A DNA stretch of 64,000 nucleotides from Ochrobactrum sp. RH2CCR150. GTDB taxonomy: Bacteria > Pseudomonadota > Alphaproteobacteria > Rhizobiales > Rhizobiaceae. The first letter of the stretch is position 1; every line of letters starts with the position of its first letter. Location of the stretch: the NCBI GenBank assembly GCA_014138095.1, contig JACGXE010000010.1, forward strand, positions 62,001 through 126,000, in the 5' to 3' direction. The translations under genes were made by a program, and so were the position numbers. The notes below the pieces were generated by a model. The model was not told the origin of the DNA and searched no databases. It was given only the letters and a program-made list of their open reading frames with translations. Of the stretch, positions 42,983-54,259 are shown in pieces.

Positions 42983-43969
42983 TTATCCCCGCTCAATAAC
43001 GCGAATGTGTTGCCCTTCGCCAATATCGATGAGTTGCGTGGGCGGCGGTATCTGATGAACATCATGCTTGCCGAAATTCTGCGGATAGAAAGCGTAGCCC
43101 TCCGGCGCTTCCGGGGCGGCTTTGTCGTCGAGAAGACGTCCCCCTGCAAGCTCCGTCATGGGATCTGGAATGGCCGAGATCAACCGCCTTGTGTAAGGAT
43201 GGGTCGGATTTGAGAAAATTCGATCCCAGGGTCCGCTTTCGACAATCTGTCCGAAATACATGACGGCCACACGGTCGCTCATATGTTCCACGACGCTCAG
43301 ATCATGGCTGATCATGATATAGGACAGGCCGAGCCTTTCCTTCAACTCCAGCAAAAGATTGATGATTTGTGCGCGAATGGAGACGTCGAGCGCCGAGACA
43401 GGCTCATCGAGAACAATCACCTTGGGATTGAGCAAAAGTGCCCGCGCAATCCCGATGCGTTGGCGCTGACCGCCTGAAAACTCATGCGGGAAACGTTTTG
43501 CATGCTCGGGTTTCAAACCGACAAGGCGCAAGATTTCCTCGATCCGCCCATCCACCTCGCTGCGTGATGTCACGCCATGAAGCCGCAACGGGGCGGCAAG
43601 TGAGGTATAAACCGTCTGGCGCGGATTGAGCGAGGCAAACGGATCCTGAAACACCATCTGCGCCATTTGTGCGCGTTCAAGCCGCGATGGTTCGTGTCTG
43701 CCGGTGATCGGGCGTCCTTCAAAGTAAATCTCGCCGCTTGTCGGCTTCTGCAACCCCACAATCGAAAGCGCGAGGGTGGATTTACCACAGCCGGATTCAC
43801 CCACAATTGACAGGCACTCGCCCTTGTTCAGCGTCAGGCTGAGATTATTGACAGCACGCAGCAACTGTCTGGAACGGCTGAAGACGCCACCAGAGACGGG
43901 AAAATAGACGCAGATATCGTCAATGGTGACGAGCGGTTGCGTTGTTCGGGTTGAATGCATGTCATTCAT
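42983..43969 (-). CDS. Peptide/nickel-type ABC ATPase (DppF/OppF-like)
   Basis: This 328-residue ATPase has Walker [10 protein letters not shown], signature FSGGQRQRIGIARAL, Walker B VIVLDEPVSALDVSI, His in MISHDLSVVEHM, and the C-terminal oligopeptide/dipeptide extension (NPTHPYTRRLISAIPDP). It overlaps dppD-like by eight bases. It is the last gene of the importer operon that starts with the amidohydrolase. Confidence 0.93.
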   Translation of the reverse strand: MNDMHSTRTTQPLVTIDDICVYFPVSGGVFSRSRQLLRAVNNLSLTLNKGECLSIVGESGCGKSTLALSIVGLQKPTSGEIYFEGRPITGRHEPSRLERAQMAQMVFQDPFASLNPRQTVYTSLAAPLRLHGVTSRSEVDGRIEEILRLVGLKPEHAKRFPHEFSGGQRQRIGIARALLLNPKVIVLDEPVSALDVSIRAQIINLLLELKERLGLSYIMISHDLSVVEHMSDRVAVMYFGQIVESGPWDRIFSNPTHPYTRRLISAIPDPMTELAGGRLLDDKAAPEAPEGYAFYPQNFGKHDVHQIPPPTQLIDIGEGQHIRVIERG

Positions 43970-44942
43970 GATGGAAACACCTCACCACACCCGCATCTTG
44001 AAGCGGCGTCCATCCCGGCTTTTCCGCGCGACATATTTCGGTTGCGCGCGTGCAGCGCGGTTCAAACCGGCACCCTTTTGGAAAAGCGGAAATGGAGGGC
44101 ACTACGCCTTCAATTTCCTGCAACTGCCGTTGTCCTTCCTTCTGACGCGAACCAAGCTTGGGCAGCGATGCAAGAAGACCATGGGCATAGGGGTGCGACG
44201 GATGCTGGAACAGACCAGCTGTTATGCGCTCTTCAACCAGATGTCCCGCATACATGACGCCGACGCGGCGGCACATCTTGGCAATGACACCGAGATCATG
44301 ACTGATCATCAACACGGACGTTCCGCGTTCAGCACAAAGCTCCTGCATCAGACGCAGGATTTCGGCCTGCACGGTAACATCGAGCGCTGTGGTCGGTTCG
44401 TCTGCAATCAGAAGATCAGGATCGCAAGCCAGAGCGATCGCAATCATCACGCGCTGACGCATGCCACCCGACATCTGGTGGGGATAGTTCTTCACCCGTT
44501 GATCGGGCGCCGGAACCTGCACATTTGCAAGCGCTTCAACCGCCTTGCGCTCGGCTTCATGCCAGGTCGCGCCTTGATGCAGCACAAACATTTCCGCTAT
44601 CTGCCGTCCAACAGGCGACAGAGGATTGAGCGCAGTCATTGGCTCCTGAAAAATCATCGCGATGCGACTGCCGCGCAGTTTGCGCATTTCGCGCGACGAC
44701 AGACTGTGCAAATCCTGTCCGTTGAAGCGGATAGCGCCACCGGTAACTGACAGAGGTTTGCGCAGCAAACCGATCATCGACAACGCTGTTACGCTCTTGC
44801 CGCAACCGGATTCACCCACGAGACCGAAGGTCTCTCCCGCGCCAATGGTGAAGGATACATCTTCAACCACATTGTGCCTGGTGGAGCCGGACACGATATC
44901 GATGCGAAGGTTTTCCACCTCCAGAAGTGCTTTTTCGCTCAT
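43962..44942 (-). CDS. Peptide/nickel-type ABC ATPase (DppD/OppD-like)
   Basis: This 326-residue ATPase has Walker [10 protein letters not shown], signature [16 protein letters not shown], Walker [17 protein letters not shown], His in [12 protein letters not shown]. The C-terminal [19 protein letters not shown] and the Cys pattern [14 protein letters not shown] may bind an iron-sulfur cluster, as reported for some DppD proteins. The start is the ATG at 44942, overlapping the permease stop by four bases; a longer frame upstream to 45053 runs inside the permease and is rejected. Confidence 0.93.
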   Translation of the reverse strand: MSEKALLEVENLRIDIVSGSTRHNVVEDVSFTIGAGETFGLVGESGCGKSVTALSMIGLLRKPLSVTGGAIRFNGQDLHSLSSREMRKLRGSRIAMIFQEPMTALNPLSPVGRQIAEMFVLHQGATWHEAERKAVEALANVQVPAPDQRVKNYPHQMSGGMRQRVMIAIALACDPDLLIADEPTTALDVTVQAEILRLMQELCAERGTSVLMISHDLGVIAKMCRRVGVMYAGHLVEERITAGLFQHPSHPYAHGLLASLPKLGSRQKEGQRQLQEIEGVVPSISAFPKGCRFEPRCTRATEICRAEKPGWTPLQDAGVVRCFHHE

Positions 44943-45760
44943 ACCTTGCGTGTCCTCATATGCGGGTCGAGCCAGTCGCGCAGGCCATCGCCGAAGAGAT
45001 TGAGACCAAGCACGGTGAGGAAGATCGCCACGCCGGGGAAAATCGCGGCCCATGGCGCATTGACGATGAGTTCGCGCGCGTCGGTCAGCATGTTACCCCA
45101 GCTTGGATCAGGCGGGCTGATACCAAGCCCGAGATAGGAAAGCGCAGCCTCGGCGAGAATGGCGTCACCCATGCCAAGTGTGCCAATGACGAGGATCGGA
45201 CCGATCATATTGGGCACAATCTGCGTGATCATGATGCGAATATCACTGTAGCCCAACATTTTTGCCGCTTGCACATAACCTTGCTTCTTGAGCGAAAGCG
45301 TCGAGCTGCGGGCGATGCGACATGTCCACGACCAGTTTGTCAGACCAAGCGCCAGTAAGAGGCTGGGGAGGCCGGGGCCGAGAACCGCCATGATGGCCAG
45401 CGCAAAAATCAGTGACGGGATTGCCAGCATCAGATTGGTCAACCCGTTGACGAAATCGTCCCACCAACCGCCGAAATAGCCCGCCGATATACCGAAGCCG
45501 AGACCGATCACCGTGTTGATGCATTGCGAGACAATGCCGACCGTCAACGATATCTGCGCGCCATAGAGAATACGCGAGTAAACGTCGCGGCCTTGTGCAT
45601 CAGTCCCGAACCAGAACTGGGCGTCGGGCGGCAATTCGGCATTCATAAGATCGGCATCAAGAACCGGATGATAATGAGCCAGCAACGGCGCAAAGACTGC
45701 CGCTACCAGAATGATGATGCATACGAGCCCGCCGAATACGAGATTAAAACGCAGCTTCAT
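44939..45760 (-). CDS. Peptide-type ABC permease (DppC-like)
   Basis: This 273-residue permease has an N-terminal helix ([22 protein letters not shown]), the [21 protein letters not shown] motif characteristic of DppC/OppC, and the EAA-like loop [24 protein letters not shown]. The ATG at 45760 is preferred over a TTG at 45811 lying inside the upstream permease. It pairs with the DppB-like protein encoded next upstream. Confidence 0.92.
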   Translation of the reverse strand: MKLRFNLVFGGLVCIIILVAAVFAPLLAHYHPVLDADLMNAELPPDAQFWFGTDAQGRDVYSRILYGAQISLTVGIVSQCINTVIGLGFGISAGYFGGWWDDFVNGLTNLMLAIPSLIFALAIMAVLGPGLPSLLLALGLTNWSWTCRIARSSTLSLKKQGYVQAAKMLGYSDIRIMITQIVPNMIGPILVIGTLGMGDAILAEAALSYLGLGISPPDPSWGNMLTDARELIVNAPWAAIFPGVAIFLTVLGLNLFGDGLRDWLDPHMRTRKV

Positions 45761-45764
45761 TGGC

Positions 45765-46700
45765 TTACTCGTGGCTGATGCGCGGGTCGATGACCGCGTA
45801 AAGAATGTCAACGATCGTGTTGATGACGAGGAACCATAAAACGATCACGAGAATTGCGCCTTGCACAACGGGAATGTCGCGCAGTGAAACGCTGTCGATC
45901 AGCAAAGAGCCAAGGCCGGGCCACGAGAAGAGCTTTTCCACGACGACGGCCTGCCCCATCATCGATCCGAATTGCAGGCCGATTGTCGTTATGATCAGCA
46001 CAAGCGCGTTGCGCATGACATGCCATTTTACGAGCCTGAAGCTGTTCATACCCTTCGAGCGTGCCGTGCGGATGAAATCAGCGCCCATCACTTCCAGCAC
46101 TGCGGCGCGCGTTGTTCGCGCCAGCAAAGCCAAGGGTGCTACACCCAAAGTCAGCGCGGGTAGAATGATGTTGCGTATACCGCCGTCGCCATAACCGAAA
46201 CTGGGCAGCCAGCCGAGTGTCAGCGCAAAAAGATACATAGCCAACAGACCAAGCCAGAATTGCGGCATTGAAAGCCCGGAAACTGCACCGATCATCGTCG
46301 TGCTGTCAAGAATGCTTCCGGGCTTGAGGGCCGCGAGAAACCCCAGCGGCACGCCGATCAAAATTGCAAATCCCATTGCTGCAAAGGCAAGTTTCAAGGT
46401 CGGCCACATGCGTTCCTGAATAAGCGTAGCGACCGGCTGTCTTGAGCGATAAGACGTGCCGAGATCGAACTTGGCGAGTTGAACGAGATAGTTGCCGAAA
46501 CGCACGTGAACGGGTTTGTCGAGGCCGAATTCCTGCGTGATTTTTTCGACCAGTTTCGGGTCGCTCATGCCTTTGCCGCTGGCAACAAGACCTGTAGCGA
46601 TGCTGCCCGGAACAACGCTGAAGATGACGAAGACCAGCAACGACACCGCCAGAACAGTCGGGATCATCTGCAAGACGCGACGGACAATGAAATAGAGCAC
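45765..46700 (-). CDS. Peptide-type ABC permease (DppB-like)
   Basis: This 311-residue permease begins YFIVRRVLQMIPTVLAVSLLVFVIFSVVPGS as DppB/OppB proteins do, has the EAA-like loop DFIRTARSKGMNSFRLVKWHVMRNAL, and ends with VDILYAVIDPRIS. It follows the binding protein with a 93-base gap that contains a hairpin. AGGAGG lies before the ATG. Confidence 0.93.
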   Translation of the reverse strand: MLYFIVRRVLQMIPTVLAVSLLVFVIFSVVPGSIATGLVASGKGMSDPKLVEKITQEFGLDKPVHVRFGNYLVQLAKFDLGTSYRSRQPVATLIQERMWPTLKLAFAAMGFAILIGVPLGFLAALKPGSILDSTTMIGAVSGLSMPQFWLGLLAMYLFALTLGWLPSFGYGDGGIRNIILPALTLGVAPLALLARTTRAAVLEVMGADFIRTARSKGMNSFRLVKWHVMRNALVLIITTIGLQFGSMMGQAVVVEKLFSWPGLGSLLIDSVSLRDIPVVQGAILVIVLWFLVINTIVDILYAVIDPRISHE

Positions 46701-46751
46701 GCAGTCCTCCTTTCGGATCAGCGACGAAGCGCTGGAGCAAAGGGGATATGT

Positions 46752-46775
46752 GGTCCGCTCGCGAACGAGCGGACC
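46752..46775 (-). other. Intercistronic hairpin between binding protein and DppB-like permease
   Basis: GGTCCGCTCG and CGAGCGGACC form a perfect 10-bp stem closed by a CGAA tetraloop (a stable loop type). It is 19 bases after the binding-protein stop on the - strand. No T-run follows in that direction. Confidence 0.6.
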
Positions 46776-46793
46776 GATCCATGTGAACCAGGA

Positions 46794-48389
46794 TTAACGA
46801 CCGGACGGAACCGTGTCGTCGACCCACAGCTTTTCATAGGACTGAACAGCAATTTCAGCCGCATTCGGTTGCAAGCCATGCAACCACGGCTGATGCGCCA
46901 TGACAGCCTTGTTGTAGTTGAAGAACCAGACTGGCGCCTCTTCCTGCAACAGATTATTGGCCTTCTTCAGAAGTTCATTCTTCTCTTCGTCGGTCTTGGC
47001 AGCCTTTGCAGCATCGACAATCTTGTCGAATTCCGGATTGGAGAACTTCTGATAGTTACAGGCCGATTGCGGCGTGGTCGAATAGAAGCACTGCATCGCG
47101 GTCAGTGCATCCGGGCCGCTTTCCAGTGACCACATATAGGCCTGGAAATTACCAGCCGGGACGACATCAGCAAGAACTGACGCCTCGACAGGCTTTGCCT
47201 TCACCTTGATGCCGACTTTTGCCAGCATCGGAATGATCGCCTGAACAATGGTCAAACCCCAGCTTTCATTCTGCGTTGCAGTCAGCTCGAACTCAAAACC
47301 ATCCGGATAACCGGCCTCTGCGAGCAGGGCCTTGGCTTTTTCAGGGTCGTAAGGATAGGGCTTCGCATCCTTGTCGAATGCTGGCGACGAATTCGGGAGC
47401 CAACCAACTGCACGGTAAGCCTTGTCCTTGACGAGACGCTTGATGATGAGATCACTATCGATGGCGTAGTTGATCGCCTGGCGAACGCGCTTGTCCTGAA
47501 ACGGCTTGAAATCGGGATTGAAGCCGACCGCGCGCGTATAGGCCTCGGCAACTTCTAGCATGTTTTTCGCAAGTTCCGGATCTGCGCGATAGGTGCTGTA
47601 TTGTGCTGGTCCAAGCACCGCTACGTCGATTTCCTTGTTGCGGAAGGCAACATCACGTGCAGCGGCATCGCCCATGATCATAATATTGATCTTGTCGGCA
47701 TAAGGCTTGCCCTTGTCGTAATACTTATCCCACTTCTCAACCGTCAGACGGGAGCCGGGGACATATTCGGCAAACTTGTAAGGTCCAAGCCCAATCGGGT
47801 GACGCTGAAATTCCTCACTATCGCCCTGCCCGGCCGGATAAATCGCCGTGTTGTTGTACATAAACTGATAACCGGGATCGATTGGCTGCTTGAGTGTGAT
47901 TTCCAGCGTATGATCGTCGATCTTCTTCAGGCCGGAGATTTCCTTGGCCTTGCCCTGCGCGTATTCGTCCGCGCCTTTGATTTCAGCAATGTAACGCGCT
48001 GGAGGCATGGCCTTCTTCGGGTCCATCATCCGGGTATAGCTCCAGATGATATCGTCTGCCGTCAGCGGCTTGCCGTCATGGAAGAATGCATCCTGACGCA
48101 GCTTGTAGGTATAGACGAGCTTGTCGTCCGAAACGCTCACATCCGTTGCCAGGCCCAATACGGGTTTGTTCTGATTTGCATCCCAATCATAAAGCGAACG
48201 ATGGATAGCCTTGGCGTAAAATTCATCCTGTGTTGCAGGCGAGGACTGAATATCCAGCGTCGAGAAACTGTCACCATAAGGCGCGACAAAGTTGATGACA
48301 CCGCCGGAGCGCGGCGCGTCATCGGCAAAAGCCGCAGTTCCCGCCATCAATGCGACGGACATTGCTGCAAGCAATGCAAATTTCTTCAT
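46794..48389 (-). CDS. Peptide-type ABC binding protein (DppA/OppA-like)
   Basis: This 531-residue family 5 binding protein has a signal peptide (LLAAMSVALMAGTAAFADD). Family features are SVSDDKLVYTYKLRQDAFFHDGKPLTADDIIWSYTRMMDP (the LR-x-VKFHDG-type signature), HPIGLGPYKF, and KRVRQAINYAID. The ligand may be a peptide or another amide-containing compound. An amidohydrolase gene upstream in the same operon suggests that an imported amide is hydrolysed. Confidence 0.93.
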   Translation of the reverse strand: MKKFALLAAMSVALMAGTAAFADDAPRSGGVINFVAPYGDSFSTLDIQSSPATQDEFYAKAIHRSLYDWDANQNKPVLGLATDVSVSDDKLVYTYKLRQDAFFHDGKPLTADDIIWSYTRMMDPKKAMPPARYIAEIKGADEYAQGKAKEISGLKKIDDHTLEITLKQPIDPGYQFMYNNTAIYPAGQGDSEEFQRHPIGLGPYKFAEYVPGSRLTVEKWDKYYDKGKPYADKINIMIMGDAAARDVAFRNKEIDVAVLGPAQYSTYRADPELAKNMLEVAEAYTRAVGFNPDFKPFQDKRVRQAINYAIDSDLIIKRLVKDKAYRAVGWLPNSSPAFDKDAKPYPYDPEKAKALLAEAGYPDGFEFELTATQNESWGLTIVQAIIPMLAKVGIKVKAKPVEASVLADVVPAGNFQAYMWSLESGPDALTAMQCFYSTTPQSACNYQKFSNPEFDKIVDAAKAAKTDEEKNELLKKANNLLQEEAPVWFFNYNKAVMAHQPWLHGLQPNAAEIAVQSYEKLWVDDTVPSGR

Positions 48390-48434
48390 GATCTTCCCCT
48401 TTTGATTTTTGTAGATCCGATGAATGAACGTATT

Positions 48435-48464
48435 CAGGCAACGAAGCTTTGGCTTCGCTGCCTG
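48435..48464 (-). other. Intercistronic hairpin between amidohydrolase and binding protein
   Basis: CAGGCA-A-CGAAGC pairs with GCTTCG-C-TGCCTG with a single A-C mismatch and a 4-base loop. It is in the 81-base gap between the two genes and may process or attenuate the operon mRNA. Confidence 0.5.
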
Positions 48465-48470
48465 TTCTCC

Positions 48471-50102
48471 CTACGAACGTTCGAACACCACTTCACCTTC
48501 GCGAATGGTGAGCATGCAATGCGTATCGTTGAGAATTTCCTCCGGCTTCGCCGTGAGCATATTGCGCGAGAAAACCGCAATATCAGCCGCCTGTCCCGCA
48601 ACCAGCTTGCCTTTGACGTTTTCAAGCTTCTGCGAAAAAGCACCATATTCAGTGTAGACCTGAAGAGCCTCTTCAATGGTCACGCGTTCGCGCGCATCCA
48701 TGACCGTGCCCTTACCCGTTTCGCGCGTCAGCATCGAATAGATATTGGGATACGGATTTGGATGGCAGACCGGCGCATCGCTTCCGGTCGCAGGCTTGAA
48801 GCCAAGGTCTTTCCACGTCTTGAGCGGGTAGCTTGAAAGCGCCCTCTTCTCACCCAGAACGGAAATATAGGCATCACCAAAATCATAGATGAAGACTTGC
48901 TGTGGGCACGGATAAATACCGGCTTTCTTCATGCGCTCATGCTGTTCCGGTGTGGAGAATCCGCAATGCTCAATGCGGTGACGGCGGTTCGAATCCGGAT
49001 AGGCTGCAAGCGCCTTCTCATAAGCGGTAATGAGCTGTCCAATGGCCGCATCGCCGATGGCGTGGCAGGCCAGCTGATATCCCTTCTTATGGGTATCCAG
49101 CACCAGTGCTTCCAGCTCTGCATTCGGCAATATCTGCACACCAATATTGTTGTCGTCGCCGAGATAGGGCTTGCTCATCCAGGCGGTGCGACCGCCAGCA
49201 GAACCATCGAGGAATATCTTGACCGCGCCAACCGTCAGCATGTCATCGCCAACACCTGAGACCAGTCCGGCTTCGTAGCATTTTTCAACGATTGAAGGGC
49301 CAGGATCGCCCAGCAGAACCAGCCACGTGCGCACTGGCAGCCGCTTCTGCAACTTGGCAATATTGTAGGCGCGAATTTCATCAAAGCCCGCGACCTGACC
49401 GACCGCCGCATCCATAACGCTTGTAATGCCAAAGGAAAGCAGCAGATTGCCCGCCGCCTCAATGGCTTCGATCATTTCTTCCGTGGTCGCTGTCGGGATC
49501 GCCTTGCGAACTGCGCCTTGTGCATTTTCGGCAACCATACCGGTCAGAACGCCGTTCTGCTGCTCAATCAGACCGCCATCCGGCACGGGCGATTTTTCAT
49601 CAATACCGGCGAGTTCAAAGGCCTTCGAATTGAAGATCGATACGTGACCGCAGGCACGCACCAGCATGACAGGATGGTCTGGCGCGACCGCATCGAGTTC
49701 CGATTTATGGGGATGGCGACCAACATCAAGCTTGGTTTGATCATAACCACGTGCCTTGATCCAGGTGCCCGGAGGGACCGTCGCCGCCTTTTCGCGGATT
49801 GCATCAAGCAGGCTTTCAAGCGTTGGAGCTGCATGGGCCGTCGCGTCAAGCCATTTAAGCGTAAGCCCGACCGATATCAGGTGAAGGTGAGAATCGTTCA
49901 GTCCCGGTGTGGCGAAACGACCTTTCAGATCGATCAGCTCTGTTTTGTCGCCCTTAAGGCCCCAGACCTGATCTTTGGTACCAGTGGCAAGCACCTTGCC
50001 TTGCCAGATTGCCAGGGCTTCGACCGTGCCCTCTTCGTATCCACACCAGATCGTGCCGTTATAAATTATGGTATCAGCACGCATTTCGGGCATTACAGAC
50101 AT
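48471..50102 (-). CDS. YtcJ-like amidohydrolase
   Basis: This 543-residue member of the amidohydrolase superfamily has a metal-binding NDSHLHL at the first strand, a region with Lys (KIFLDGSAGGRTAWM), HIEHC-like RIEHCGFST, and a late GSDAPVCHPNPYPNI, with the His ligands and terminal Asp expected. The YtcJ/YtcJ-like branch hydrolyses N-substituted amides and formamides of unknown identity. It is the first gene of the peptide-type import operon with GGGAGGGG before the ATG. It may act on the imported ligand. Confidence 0.88.
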   Translation of the reverse strand: MSVMPEMRADTIIYNGTIWCGYEEGTVEALAIWQGKVLATGTKDQVWGLKGDKTELIDLKGRFATPGLNDSHLHLISVGLTLKWLDATAHAAPTLESLLDAIREKAATVPPGTWIKARGYDQTKLDVGRHPHKSELDAVAPDHPVMLVRACGHVSIFNSKAFELAGIDEKSPVPDGGLIEQQNGVLTGMVAENAQGAVRKAIPTATTEEMIEAIEAAGNLLLSFGITSVMDAAVGQVAGFDEIRAYNIAKLQKRLPVRTWLVLLGDPGPSIVEKCYEAGLVSGVGDDMLTVGAVKIFLDGSAGGRTAWMSKPYLGDDNNIGVQILPNAELEALVLDTHKKGYQLACHAIGDAAIGQLITAYEKALAAYPDSNRRHRIEHCGFSTPEQHERMKKAGIYPCPQQVFIYDFGDAYISVLGEKRALSSYPLKTWKDLGFKPATGSDAPVCHPNPYPNIYSMLTRETGKGTVMDARERVTIEEALQVYTEYGAFSQKLENVKGKLVAGQAADIAVFSRNMLTAKPEEILNDTHCMLTIREGEVVFERS

Positions 50103-50419
50103 TCAGCGATCCCCTCCCTAAGTTACCGCTTTCATAGAACTATTGAGCAGAGTTCCACTGATGTATCAACCGTTCAAGCCGTGGATTTGACAAATTTTTT
50201 GGGAGCAACTTGAGCAGATTGACGAACTTGGCGACGGTTTGCCGAAACGGCTTGCAAACGCAATTGTCCAGCCAGCTTTATTGTAAGCTGGCTAATAGAA
50301 GCATACAATTTGAACGGGAATAACGAGCCGCGCTTCAACAGCAATAGCGGCCACGGATTATAAGAAGCACTAAAAAACTGAAGGCGGAGCCGCATGGCCC
50401 CGCCTTCCTTTTTCATCGA
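50103..50419. other. 317-base intergenic region with two inverted repeats and a terminator
   Basis: No gene is visible. It holds a perfect 9-bp inverted repeat (AGCCAGCTT at 50270-50278, AAGCTGGCT at 50285-50293), a smaller one (GTTTGC at 50237, GCAAAC at 50254) and the gdhA terminator at 50371-50407. The part near 50190 is AT-rich and probably holds the promoter of the amidohydrolase operon, but no convincing -10/-35 pair is seen. Confidence 0.6.
50371..50407 (-). terminator. Rho-independent terminator of gdhA
   Basis: On the - strand a stem of 11 pairs with one mismatch (GAAGGCGGGGCC against GGCTCCGCCTTC, loop ATGC) is followed by CAG and a run of six T. It starts 13 bases after the gdhA stop. 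Confidence 0.82.
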
Positions 50420-51814
<1,395 letters not shown>

Positions 51815-51907
51815 CTAGAATAAAATTTGACCAATTTGAATAAGTATTAAGCATTAGTTTTGCAAAAAGCGCGCAGACGCCCATTTTTAAAGCACGACCA
51901 TCCCGAA

Positions 51908-52792
51908 CTAGCGCCGCCACGCAACGTATAGCGAACTGCTGATCAAGATCACGACGCCTAAAAATGTAACATTGTCTGGCACTTGGGCAAAGAATAGCCA
52001 GCTGAAGAATGTGGAGGTAATTATTTCAGTATAAGCAAAAGGCGCAACCAATGACGCCTCGCCATAATGATAGGCTCTAATGATCAGATACTGGCCAGCA
52101 AGACCGACAAGCGTCATGCCGACCGCCATCGTCCATTGAAACAGATCAAGCCCCTGCCAGAAGATGAACATCAAAGGTGCTACCACGATGAGCGCCGAGA
52201 AATGTGTCTGGAAGGTCAACGCAATCGGCGGAACACGTCGCACGCCGCTTGAGCCCTTTTTTATCGCAATGACATATCCGGCCATCGCCGCACCCGATGC
52301 CAGTGCCAGCAGGCTACCCATTTCCAGTGCGTGGTGCGTTGGCCGAATGATGACCAAAGTGGCGGCAAAACCAATAAGAAGCGCGCCCCATCGGGCGAGG
52401 CGCACCCTTTCCTTTAGAAACAGGCCTGAAAACAAGGTCACAAACAATGGCTGTACAAAGCTGATCGCCACCGCATCCGCGATTGACAGAAATTTCAGCG
52501 AACTGAAGAAGCAGACGCCTGCCAGAATGCTGAAGAAGCCCAATGCGAAAGCATTGCGCCAGCCCTGCTGTGGTGGAAGCACGGGCTGACGGCTCACAAT
52601 CATAAGAGGCATCAGAAACAATGTGCCGAGCAGCATGCGCAAGAAGACGACCTGCATGGCTGGTATCTGGCTGGCAACCAGATATTTCGCTTGCACATCA
52701 ATCATCGGAACAAGCGTCATCGCCAGCACCATCATAAGAATGCCGGATCCGTTCGTACTGCTCCGATGCGTGATTACCGCATCCGACGACAT
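51908..52792 (-). CDS. DMT/EamA-family transporter
   Basis: This 294-residue protein has ten predicted transmembrane helices and two EamA repeats (first: SILMM...VFLRMLLGTLFLMPL; second: TFQTHFSALIVVAPLMFIFWQGLDL and later APFAYTEIITSTFFSWLFFAQVP). It probably exports a small metabolite or amino acid. The start at 52792 follows GAGGGGTAGG; a longer frame to 52867 is possible. It stands alone between gdhA and the polyamine-type operon. Confidence 0.88.
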   Translation of the reverse strand: MSSDAVITHRSSTNGSGILMMVLAMTLVPMIDVQAKYLVASQIPAMQVVFLRMLLGTLFLMPLMIVSRQPVLPPQQGWRNAFALGFFSILAGVCFFSSLKFLSIADAVAISFVQPLFVTLFSGLFLKERVRLARWGALLIGFAATLVIIRPTHHALEMGSLLALASGAAMAGYVIAIKKGSSGVRRVPPIALTFQTHFSALIVVAPLMFIFWQGLDLFQWTMAVGMTLVGLAGQYLIIRAYHYGEASLVAPFAYTEIITSTFFSWLFFAQVPDNVTFLGVVILISSSLYVAWRR

Positions 52793-52905
52793 GATGTTAC
52801 CTACCCCTCGCGGAGATTTTCGATAGGCCGTTGATATCAAGCCCTCGAAAACATTCTGCCCCGCCACTTGCTCTCATTTTGCCCGGCAAAAAAGATTGCC
52901 GCTCA

Positions 52906-54210
52906 TCACTCGAACCAGCGTGCTGCCCTGTCCTGAAAGCGATACCACGTTCCCACCATGGGCAGGAACCAGGGATTGCCGTTGTAGAAATAGAGACGCG
53001 GGAAATGACTTACGATCGTACCGCGGTCAGAATTTGGGACGCCCAGCATATATTCAGCCATTCGGTGACCAAGATAGGTCTGATTGGAAATACCACCGCC
53101 ATTACAACAGGACAGATAATAGATACCGTCTTCCATTCGTCCGCCATGCGAACAGAAGTCATAGGCGAAGCAGACATTGCCAAGCCAGCCATGACTCAAT
53201 TTTACGCCGCGTGTTTCGGGAAAAGTATGTTCCATGAACGCGCGTAATCCGGCAGCACCTTGTTCTTCCGTGGAATTGCGAAACCGCGCTCGACCTCCGA
53301 AAAGGATACGCTTGCCGTCTGGAGAGCGACGGAAGTAATAGAGAATATGCTTGGTATCGCCCACCGCCCGGTTGTTGGGAATCAGCCGCTCCAACAAGTC
53401 GAACGACATTTCCTCCGTAGCGATCATATAGCTTTGCACTGGAATGGTTCGCTGACGAAGCCACTTCACCTCCGGCCCCACATAGCCGTTCAAACCCAAC
53501 AAGATCTTTTCCGCATGGATTTCGACCGAGGTCCTGTTCTGGACGTCTTCCATAAACGCCACATGCCCCTCGGCGCTTTTGCGGGCACCCTTATACCGCC
53601 ATCCGGTGAAAATACGCACACCCAACGCCCGGGCACGGTTGGCCAAAGCGCGCACATATTTCGCCGGATGGATGGTTCCCTGATCGTGGCGAACCATCGC
53701 GCCGCGGTAAATATCCGTCTTGAGCACGCTATGGATCTGTGACTCATCAAGGATTTCGTATTTCTCCCGGTCCTGTGGGGCAAGACCATCACGAAATGCG
53801 CGCAGTTTGGCCAAATCCTTGCGTGAATGGGCAGCAGCAACACTTCCGGCAAGGTTCAGATCAATCGGGTCCTGCAGAGACTGCGCGCGTTTGACCATGA
53901 AATTCATCGATGAACCATAATCATCCATGATTTCCCGAGCTCGCTTTTCCCCAAAACGCGCAGTTGCCTGAGCAAGCGTGAACTTCGGCGCATTGCCAAT
54001 CTGCCCACCATTACGCGAACTGGCCCCTTCACCTATGCGCATGGCATCCACAACCATGATGTCGGTCTGCCCGGCTTCCGCCAAAGTAATGGCCGCCGAA
54101 AGGCCCGTATAGCCGGAGCCGATGATCAGCACGCTGCACGACGTCTTGTCGAACACTCGCTCGCCATGTTGCGGTTCGGCCGCTTCCCACCAGAAAGGCG
54201 TCGTCTTCAT
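52906..54210 (-). CDS. FAD-dependent amine oxidase (DadA/PuuB-like)
   Basis: This 434-residue D-amino-acid oxidase-family flavoprotein has an N-terminal Rossmann motif (SVLIIGSGYTGLSAAITLAEAG), the SSRNGGQIG segment that cradles FAD, and C-terminal FGGRARF and NGGGISNQTYLGHRMAEYMLG. PuuB (gamma-glutamylputrescine oxidase) is a close type. The ATG at 54210 follows GGAGGGG; a start at 54237 is less likely. It ends the operon with a polyamine-type importer, which suggests oxidation of an imported amine. Confidence 0.88.
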   Translation of the reverse strand: MKTTPFWWEAAEPQHGERVFDKTSCSVLIIGSGYTGLSAAITLAEAGQTDIMVVDAMRIGEGASSRNGGQIGNAPKFTLAQATARFGEKRAREIMDDYGSSMNFMVKRAQSLQDPIDLNLAGSVAAAHSRKDLAKLRAFRDGLAPQDREKYEILDESQIHSVLKTDIYRGAMVRHDQGTIHPAKYVRALANRARALGVRIFTGWRYKGARKSAEGHVAFMEDVQNRTSVEIHAEKILLGLNGYVGPEVKWLRQRTIPVQSYMIATEEMSFDLLERLIPNNRAVGDTKHILYYFRRSPDGKRILFGGRARFRNSTEEQGAAGLRAFMEHTFPETRGVKLSHGWLGNVCFAYDFCSHGGRMEDGIYYLSCCNGGGISNQTYLGHRMAEYMLGVPNSDRGTIVSHFPRLYFYNGNPWFLPMVGTWYRFQDRAARWFE

Positions 54211-54259
54211 AGTATCCCCTCCGTCATAACCTGACATTCACTCAGACAGCACAAGCCGC

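Noticed and set aside
43962-45053. Longer start for the DppD-like ATPase at 45053
   Set aside because: The extra 37 residues lie wholly in the DppC-like gene and show no homology; the ATG at 44942 overlaps by four bases, as is usual in this operon.
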